A stretch of DNA of 8,136 nt, from contig JAKQXK010000601.1 in NCBI GenBank assembly GCA_029561505.1, positions 1 through 8,136 of the forward strand, in the 5' to 3' direction. The stretch's first letter is position 1, and each line of letters begins with the position of its first letter. The position numbers were made by a program, and so were the translations under genes. The DNA comes from Spirochaetota bacterium. GTDB lineage: Bacteria; Spirochaetota; Leptospiria; Turneriellales; Turneriellaceae. Shown in pieces: positions 1-4,863 of the stretch. The notes below the pieces were generated by a model. It did no database searches. It saw nothing but the letters and a program-made list of their open reading frames with translations, and was not told where the DNA came from.

Positions 1-690
1 CTCGACGGGTCGGCTCTCATCGTCGGCGAGCGGGCTCGTGCGCTCGGGCACGCCTGCGCCGAACGGAATCGCGGGGTCTTTTCTGCCATGCGCGATCAGA
101 ATCTCTATCTCGCGGGCGGGACGGCAATCGCCGTAGTTGAAAGCCCCGGCGATGTCGGCGATGCCTGCAAAAATGTCTGCAGCCTCGCATGCCAGAAGGT
201 ATGCGAGCATGCCGCCTTTTGAAAAGCCTATCGCAAAGATTCGCTCTCTATCCGCCTCGAATTCTTGCGTGAGGCGCACCGCAAGCAGCCGCAAAAAACC
301 CACATCGTCGACCTTACTCTGCCAGGCATAACCGCAGCAGCTGCCAGAGTTCCAGTTGAGAAACGTTTCACTCGCTGCGCTCGTTCCGTTAGGGTAGACG
401 ACGATAAAACCCTCACGCTGCGCCTTTTCGGTGAGCCGGCTGTTCTGTTCGAGGTTGCGCGCGTCGCCGGGTGCGCCGTGCAGAGCAAACACCAGCGGCA
501 GACCCGCCTCGGTTTCGCGGCCCTGCGGTAACCTCAGGCTATACGTGCGCTTTCGGCCCTGGTAATGCATCGAATATTCGCCCGATGTGCGGCGTTTGTC
601 GCTGCCATAACCCGGTTCGCGGCTGGCGCGGCAGGCAGACTGCGAAAAATACAACACGATACAGGCCAAGGTGGTCTTGCGCAGCCACAT
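1..690 (-). CDS. LpqC/PHB depolymerase-type secreted esterase, 3' end cut by window edge
   Basis: The first 230 codons of a carbohydrate esterase family 1-like alpha/beta hydrolase are visible; the gene runs off the left edge. The reading frame is open from the ATG at 690 to base 1. Residues 1-22 form a signal peptide (basic start, hydrophobic stretch 8-19) with Cys20 after Q-S-A. This could be a relaxed spirochaetal lipobox or a type I cleavage site. The core shows LHGAPGDARN (70-79, oxyanion-hole region), VVYPNGT (97-103), a WNSGSCCG segment (113-120) followed by VDDVGFL (127-133), the nucleophile elbow GFSKGGM with Ser157, and HGRKDP with the probable acid Asp205. The catalytic His would lie beyond the edge. 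Known members hydrolyse ester bonds in polyesters, feruloylated sugars or small esters; the substrate here cannot be told. No clear Shine-Dalgarno sequence precedes the ATG. The gene is divergent from the cyclase gene. Confidence 0.9.
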   Translation of the reverse strand, partial: MWLRKTTLACIVLYFSQSACRASREPGYGSDKRRTSGEYSMHYQGRKRTYSLRLPQGRETEAGLPLVFALHGAPGDARNLEQNSRLTEKAQREGFIVVYPNGTSAASETFLNWNSGSCCGYAWQSKVDDVGFLRLLAVRLTQEFEADRERIFAIGFSKGGMLAYLLACEAADIFAGIADIAGAFNYGDCRPAREIEILIAHGRKDPAIPFGAGVPERTSPLADDESRPVE

Positions 691-768
691 AGTCACGAAT
701 GCGCGCCCGGCAACGTTTGCGCAAGTAAATTTCGATTGCTATCCGCAACGATACGTACAGAGCAGCGT
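691..768. promoter_or_regulatory. Divergent intergenic region between esterase and cyclase genes
   Basis: These 78 bp separate two divergently transcribed genes, so both promoters should lie here or slightly inside the neighbouring genes. On the plus strand TTGCGC (717-722) and TATCCG (740-745) have 17-bp spacing but match the sigma-70 consensus poorly. I see no convincing box on the minus strand and no strong palindrome. The promoter role is inferred from gene arrangement rather than motifs. Confidence 0.35.
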
Positions 769-2118
769 ATGATCGCAAAAATCAGGCGCCTGTGGGGCGA
801 AATGCGCATGATGCAGACGGCACGCCTCGAACCGGCAATTCGTGAAGCGCTGACCCGCGAAGAAGAAAGCGGAGCTAAAGCGCTGCTGTATTTTCGTACC
901 GCCCTCTTTTTTGTTTTCGTGCTCGCGGGAGTCACAGCCCCGAGCGCGCTGAAAGACATTCTCACAAATCTCGCGTTCAGCTTCGCGTATGCGATTATTG
1001 TCACGATGCAGTGGTACCTGCAGCACCAGAATCTGCACCGCGCCATGCACCGTTTCAATTATTTTCTGGTGGTCGCCGACCACGCACTCTTTGCCGGCCT
1101 GCTGCTTTTTTATTTCAGCACCTATTCACCCGATAACTTCAACCATGCGATGAAATCGCCGTATGTGGTGTTGCTGCTCATACCAACGCTGACGACGATG
1201 GTGCAGTTCAGGCATACGCTCGTATTTTTTTCGGCGGCTGTTCTGGTCTTCGTCGTGCTGTGTTTTTTCGGTTATGCGCTGCTGAGCGGCGCGCCCGCAA
1301 CAACTTCGTGGACGCATTATATTCTGGGTGATGCGCTGATTTATCCCGCATGGCTCGGCTTATGGCTGTTGTTGCCGCTCATTGTCACGACACTCGTCGC
1401 CTACGCGATCTTTCGCTCGATTCGAATGGTTATGGCGATCGGCAAAATCGAAGGTGAACGCAGGCAACTCTCACGCTATTTTTCGCCGTCGGTCGTCGAA
1501 GAGATCACGGCAAACGGTGATGCTGGCTTATCGCTGGCGGGCAGCGAGCGGCGCGAAGTCGCCGTGCTGTTCGCCGATATTCGCTCTTTCACGACGCTTT
1601 CAGAAAACATGGCGCCGGGCGAAGTTGCGGCGATGCTTTCTGAACTTAGACAAATTCAGATGCAGGCAGTTTTCGAACATAACGGCATGGTCGATAAATT
1701 TATTGGCGACGCAATCATGGCAGTCTTTGGCGCACCCCGCTCTGCCGGTACATTCGCGCAAGATGTGCAGAATGCCTGCGCTTCGGGCCTCGCGATGCGC
1801 GCGGCGCTTGCCAGGTTCAACGGCAAGCGCGAAACCGAAGGCAAAATGCCGATACGTATCGGCATCGGCATTCACGCAGGTGAAGTTTTTGCCGGTAACC
1901 TTGGCGGCGAAGGCCTGCTCGAATATACGGTCATCGGTGACGTTGTCAACACGGCCTCGCGCATCGAGCATCTCTGCAAAAAAGCACAGGCGGATTTTTT
2001 AATTTCTGAGACAGTTGCCCGCCTTGCGGCCGAAAACCTGCAACACACAAAAATCGGGCTCGTTAAAATTCGCGGCCGTGAGCAGCCGCTCGCGATACAT
2101 AAGGTTCAGGGTAACTGA
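769..2118 (+). CDS. Six-TM membrane class III (IIIb-type) adenylate cyclase
   Basis: This 449-aa protein should convert ATP to cAMP at the inner face of the cytoplasmic membrane. Residues 41-215 contain about six hydrophobic helices (near 43-57, 65-83, 97-117, 131-145, 150-172, 190-215). A short linker follows with the motif LSRYFSPSVVEEI (234-246), typical just before bacterial cyclase domains; no HAMP or PAS domain is visible. The catalytic domain spans about 260-446. Metal-binding aspartates are Asp270 (FADIRSFT) and Asp314 (KFIGDAIMAVFG). The adenine-selecting Lys is Lys310, and transition-state residues are Asn394 and Arg398 (VNTASRIE). The second base-selecting position is Thr387 (EYTVIGD), the class IIIb signature, so ATP rather than GTP is the likely substrate. 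The ATG at 769 was chosen because upstream in-frame codons run into the esterase gene; ATGs at 802, 808 or 811, after GGGGCGA, are alternatives. The 3' end overlaps the convergent lipoprotein gene by 13 bp. Confidence 0.92.
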   Translation: MIAKIRRLWGEMRMMQTARLEPAIREALTREEESGAKALLYFRTALFFVFVLAGVTAPSALKDILTNLAFSFAYAIIVTMQWYLQHQNLHRAMHRFNYFLVVADHALFAGLLLFYFSTYSPDNFNHAMKSPYVVLLLIPTLTTMVQFRHTLVFFSAAVLVFVVLCFFGYALLSGAPATTSWTHYILGDALIYPAWLGLWLLLPLIVTTLVAYAIFRSIRMVMAIGKIEGERRQLSRYFSPSVVEEITANGDAGLSLAGSERREVAVLFADIRSFTTLSENMAPGEVAAMLSELRQIQMQAVFEHNGMVDKFIGDAIMAVFGAPRSAGTFAQDVQNACASGLAMRAALARFNGKRETEGKMPIRIGIGIHAGEVFAGNLGGEGLLEYTVIGDVVNTASRIEHLCKKAQADFLISETVARLAAENLQHTKIGLVKIRGREQPLAIHKVQGN

Positions 2119-2582
2119 ACAACGGCCGCGGCTGACCAGGGTTCTTCTATTCGCTCGACGCGCGCCCGCAGCGCAACCCATTGCCCTGGCGTGAGCGTGA
2201 GTCCGGTAATATCGCAGATCGTTGAGCCCGTGGCGTTCGGGCCAACCTGAATGGTGCGCACGAGCCGGTACTCCGCCTGCTGCGTCACGCTGCAGAAGCC
2301 CTGCGCCGCACCGATCGCAACCGGCATATTCTTCGCCGCGGTCGAAAGCTCTGCCGCGGTCGCCGCAGTAAAAACTCCGTAACCGGCAAAACCTCCCTCA
2401 CGGTTGTCAGAAAAGAACCGCAGTTCATAGGTCTGCGTCGCAACCAGCGCGACCGACAGGTTAATCGGGGGATTTATATATTCAAGAGTCGGGTCGGCTA
2501 CCTGAGCGCACCGCGCGAGATTCAGCAGCATGCCCGCAGCCGCTGCAAGCGTCGCCAACCTGTGAAAGCGAGAGATGCTCAT
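2106..2582 (-). CDS. Small putative lipoprotein with fibronectin-III-like domain
   Basis: This 158-aa protein has no recognised family. The N-terminus has basic residues (Arg5, Arg8), a hydrophobic stretch (9-22) and L-A-R-C with Cys25, which reads as a relaxed lipobox; Arg at -1 is unusual. The mature part (about 33-157) resembles one FN3 beta-sandwich. It shows a Pro-Pro near the start (38-39), a YELRFFSDN strand (52-60), GYGVF (67-71), GLTLTPGQWVALRA (127-140), which resembles the FN3 'GL.PGt.Y..rv.A' strand, and a closing W-S-A (149-151). Cys97 and Cys123 could form a disulfide. It probably sits in the envelope as a surface or periplasmic lipoprotein; no enzyme motif is visible. The start has only a weak AGGCAAG upstream. 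The 3' end overlaps the cyclase gene tail to tail. The function is unknown, and the fold call is by eye. Confidence 0.72.
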   Translation of the reverse strand: MSISRFHRLATLAAAAGMLLNLARCAQVADPTLEYINPPINLSVALVATQTYELRFFSDNREGGFAGYGVFTAATAAELSTAAKNMPVAIGAAQGFCSVTQQAEYRLVRTIQVGPNATGSTICDITGLTLTPGQWVALRARVERIEEPWSAAAVVQLP

Positions 2583-2591
2583 GACTTGCCT

Positions 2592-2621
2592 GATGCACCG
2601 GTGCAGAAGTTAGGATGTCAA
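2592..2621 (-). promoter_or_regulatory. Candidate promoter of the lipoprotein gene with a consensus -35 box
   Basis: On the minus strand TTGACA (2621-2616) is a perfect sigma-70 -35 hexamer. At 17-18 bp spacing the -10 position reads GTGCAT or TGCATC, a poor match, and it falls inside the 12-bp palindrome at 2594-2605. If used, transcription would start only a few bases before the ATG at 2582, giving a nearly leaderless mRNA. The -35 is seen directly; the promoter call is inference. Confidence 0.3.
2594..2605. promoter_or_regulatory. 12-bp perfect palindrome, possible operator
   Basis: TGCACCGGTGCA is a perfect inverted repeat 11 bp before the lipoprotein start codon. It occupies the -10 position of the only consensus-like -35 box nearby. 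A dimeric repressor site would fit this placement. A related sequence, TGCACCTGTGCG (2724-2735), spans the purD start codon. No known regulator can be assigned. Confidence 0.35.
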
Positions 2622-2636
2622 TCGAATTGAGGCCAA

Positions 2637-2667
2637 GTCCGCACAAACGCCGTCCGTGGCGGCGGAC
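2637..2667. repeat. Two-part hairpin in purD leader / intergenic region
   Basis: The outer arms GTCCGC (2637-2642) and GCGGAC (2662-2667) pair over 6 bp. The inner arms CGCC (2648-2651) and GGCG (2658-2661) add 4 bp around a GTCCGT loop. A 5-nt bulge (2643-2647) separates them on the 5' side. No T-run follows on either strand, so this is not a classic intrinsic terminator. It could be a leader structure or one copy of a dispersed intergenic repeat. Confidence 0.45.
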
Positions 2668-2673
2668 AAATAA

Positions 2674-2688
2674 GCGACTTCGTGTCGC
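2674..2688. repeat. Second short hairpin before purD
   Basis: GCGAC (2674-2678) and GTCGC (2684-2688) form a 5-bp stem with a TTCGT loop. It starts 7 bp after the preceding two-part hairpin, and the pair may be one structured element. The stretch after it (2689-2730) is AT-richer and contains a weak GGC/GCC inverted repeat (2708-2717). Confidence 0.4.
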
Positions 2689-2730
2689 CTAAATCTATTT
2701 ACGCGCAGGCTAAAGCCGAAATTTGCACCT

Positions 2731-4035
2731 GTGCGCGTTCTGATATTGGGTTCTGGTGGTCGCGAGCATGCGCTCTACCGCAAAATCAAAGAATCACCCA
2801 GGCAGACGAGAGTTTTCGTCTGGCCCGGCAACGGGCTTGTGCCTGGTGAAGACCGGGTAAACGCAGCTGCCATTGCCGCAGATTTTTCGCCGCTTGCCGA
2901 TTTTATCGCGCGCGAAAAAATCGATTTCACCGTCGTCGGTAATGAGGCCCCGCTCGTCGCGGGGGTGCGCGACTACCTCAAAGACAAATTCAAAAATCAT
3001 GCGGTTTTCGGGCCCGACGCACTCGGCGCCCAGCTCGAGGGTTCGAAGGCATTTTCTGACGATTTCATGCGCGAAGCCAATATTCCTCACGGTTCGAGCG
3101 TCATTGCCGATTCGCTGAGCGAAGCGCTGAACGCTTTGCCGGCGCAAGAGCTGCCGCTGGTGCTGAAGGCCGATGGCCTTGCTGCCGGCAAAGGTGTCAG
3201 CATTCACCACGATTACGCTTCGGCAGAAGAGAAGTTGAAAGAAATATTCGACGGCCGAATCTTCGGCGATTCGGGTAACCGCGTGCTCTTGCAGAAATTT
3301 CTGCACGGCACAGAAGCCTCGCTGTTCGCACTCTGCAACGGCAAAGACGCGCTGCTCTTGCCTGTGGCGCGCGATTACAAACGCGCGCTGACGGGTGATG
3401 AAGGCGAAAATACCGGCGGTATGGGGGCTTACTGCCCCGGCGATAACCTAAACGACGCACAGAAAAACTACGTCAGAGAGTACATTATCGAACCCGTTCT
3501 GAAAAAATTTGCCTACCGCGGACTGCTTTACGTCGGCCTCATGATACGCAGCGAACGCGCCGATGACCTGGCCGTCGTCGAGTTTAACTGCCGTTTCGGT
3601 GACCCCGAAACCCAGTCAATTCTGCCACTCATCGAAGGCGATGCGCTCGAATACCTGCTTTGGACTGACGATGCGCAGCCGCAGAATTTTCCGCTGATTG
3701 TTTCGGGCGCTGCAAAACTTGTACCCTACCGGCGCGGAACCGTCGTCAACGTCGTGCTCGCCGCGAGGGGATATCCCGGGGCTTTCGCGAAGAATATTCC
3801 GCTGCAGTTTCCTGATTCGGCATCTGCCGAATTGCACGTGACAGGCGCGGGCATTGAAAGCCGCGATGGCGCTCTCTTCTCGACTTCGGGCCGCATCGCC
3901 AATGTGGTCGCGTGGGGCAAAGACCGGGCCGCCGCACGCGAACGTGCCTATGCCTATTTGCGTGAATTTTCGGCGGCCAACGCTGGCGCGATCGAACAGC
4001 TTTACTGGCGCGAAGACATTGCGGCTTCGCTTTGA
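2731..4035 (+). CDS. purD: Phosphoribosylamine--glycine ligase (GAR synthetase)
   Basis: This 434-aa cytoplasmic enzyme joins glycine to 5-phosphoribosylamine using ATP, the second step of de novo purine synthesis. The length is normal for a monofunctional PurD. Residues 2-14 (RVLILGSGGREHA) are the family's N-terminal signature and fix the start at a GTG codon. The ATP-grasp part shows LEGSKAFSDDF (102-112), KADGLAAGKG (146-155), the glycine-rich NTGGMGAYCP loop (about 227-236) and EFNCRFGDPETQ (284-295) with the Mg-binding Glu284 and Asn286. The C-terminal domain includes VVLAARGYPG (about 337-346). No key residue appears lost. No purine-rich ribosome-binding site precedes the GTG. purD here is not next to purH or purN; it is followed after 9 bp by an unrecognised gene, probably co-transcribed. 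Confidence 0.98.
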   Translation: MRVLILGSGGREHALYRKIKESPRQTRVFVWPGNGLVPGEDRVNAAAIAADFSPLADFIAREKIDFTVVGNEAPLVAGVRDYLKDKFKNHAVFGPDALGAQLEGSKAFSDDFMREANIPHGSSVIADSLSEALNALPAQELPLVLKADGLAAGKGVSIHHDYASAEEKLKEIFDGRIFGDSGNRVLLQKFLHGTEASLFALCNGKDALLLPVARDYKRALTGDEGENTGGMGAYCPGDNLNDAQKNYVREYIIEPVLKKFAYRGLLYVGLMIRSERADDLAVVEFNCRFGDPETQSILPLIEGDALEYLLWTDDAQPQNFPLIVSGAAKLVPYRRGTVVNVVLAARGYPGAFAKNIPLQFPDSASAELHVTGAGIESRDGALFSTSGRIANVVAWGKDRAAARERAYAYLREFSAANAGAIEQLYWREDIAASL

Positions 4036-4044
4036 AAGAACCCG

Positions 4045-4863
4045 ATGCAGTCACTGGGTGAAATATTACGCTATGACGATGCTCACTATCTGAAATACCT
4101 GTCGCGCAAGACACAATATCTGATTACGCGCGACAAGAGCGAGTTTATTCACCGGTTCTGGCAGCACCTTATCGTTGAATACCACCCGCGTGTCGTGCTG
4201 CCACGACTCAGCGCCGCAGACAAAAAGACCTTTAACACGCTGCTTAAGCAGTTTTCTCGCGACACCCGCGCCGCGATGCGCCCCAAATACCAGAAGATCG
4301 AGAATAAGATTCCCTGGGTGCTGCAACACCCCGAAGGTGGGTACTTCATTCCATACGAAATTATCAAGACGCTGATGCCGCAGAATAACCTTGTGCCGCA
4401 AGGCCACCTGTTTCAGCTCTTGTACAAAATGCCCGAAGTCGAGCAGCAGTCATTGCGCGCGCTGCTGGCAAGATCGCACCGCTCGCGCGAAGCGCTTCAC
4501 CATGAGAAACACCCGCTCGATCGTGCGCTCGCCATCTACATCTGGGCCGCCGATCACCATTCTTCACGGCTGAAGATCAAGGCACCCACCCAGACCCGAA
4601 CTGTGTGGCAGGCGCTGAACGAGAAGTTTCCGGCGCTTGAAGGTGAAATCGAAGAGTGGCAGTTTATTATGCAAAACGGCAAACGCGGCTTCTACCGTTC
4701 GCTAATGTTGCTGCGCGGTGCCGAAGTTCTGAAAACTTTCGTGGCGAGCCTGCAGCTTGTGCCAGTCGCTACCCGCCGCAACCGCGTTTTTCCCGCCGCG
4801 CATTTACGTTTCAGCGTGCCGGTCGAATTTCAGCCGGACAAAACTGCACGAGAGAGGCGATAA
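4045..4863 (+). CDS. Conserved-looking hypothetical protein downstream of purD
   Basis: I do not recognise this 272-aa protein. It is soluble, with no signal peptide or membrane helix, rich in Arg, Lys, His and aromatic residues, and probably mostly helical. Residues 53-110 run LPRLSAADKKTF, then a helix, then WVLQHPEGGYFIPYEIIKTL. This reads like a winged-helix turn of the kind seen in the XPB/Ssl2 N-terminal helicase-associated domain; the likeness is weak and by eye. The segment 190-232 (ALNEKFPALEGEIEEW, then NGKRGFYRSLMLLRGAEVL) is another likely helical unit. The ATG lies 9 bp after the purD stop, preceded by GAAAGAA, so it is probably in an operon with purD. Codon use resembles purD and supports real coding. 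The last 17 codons and stop overlap the opposite-strand kinase gene. Confidence 0.8.
   Translation: MQSLGEILRYDDAHYLKYLSRKTQYLITRDKSEFIHRFWQHLIVEYHPRVVLPRLSAADKKTFNTLLKQFSRDTRAAMRPKYQKIENKIPWVLQHPEGGYFIPYEIIKTLMPQNNLVPQGHLFQLLYKMPEVEQQSLRALLARSHRSREALHHEKHPLDRALAIYIWAADHHSSRLKIKAPTQTRTVWQALNEKFPALEGEIEEWQFIMQNGKRGFYRSLMLLRGAEVLKTFVASLQLVPVATRRNRVFPAAHLRFSVPVEFQPDKTARERR

Noticed and set aside
228..531. Open frames on both strands inside the esterase region
   Set aside because: The third minus-strand frame encodes the complete set of esterase motifs, so these Arg/Ser-rich frames are shadows.
565..768. Upstream in-frame extension of the cyclase to an ATG at 565
   Set aside because: It would overlap the well-supported esterase coding region on the other strand by 126 bp, and the added residues look like antisense translation with no domain likeness.
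1382..2002. 206-aa open frame inside the cyclase catalytic region
   Set aside because: It is Arg/Ser-rich without domain features, and the overlapping frame carries every catalytic residue of the cyclase.
2119..2135. CGGCCGCGG-type inverted sequence near the cyclase stop
   Set aside because: The stem is short, has no T-run and lies inside the lipoprotein coding sequence.
2637..2688. Intrinsic terminator for a neighbouring gene
   Set aside because: Neither hairpin is followed by a T-run on either strand, and both flanking genes point away from this region.
2794..3306. 170-aa minus-strand frame antisense to purD
   Set aside because: purD is fully intact over this stretch and the antisense product has no recognisable feature; long antisense frames are common in GC-rich genes.
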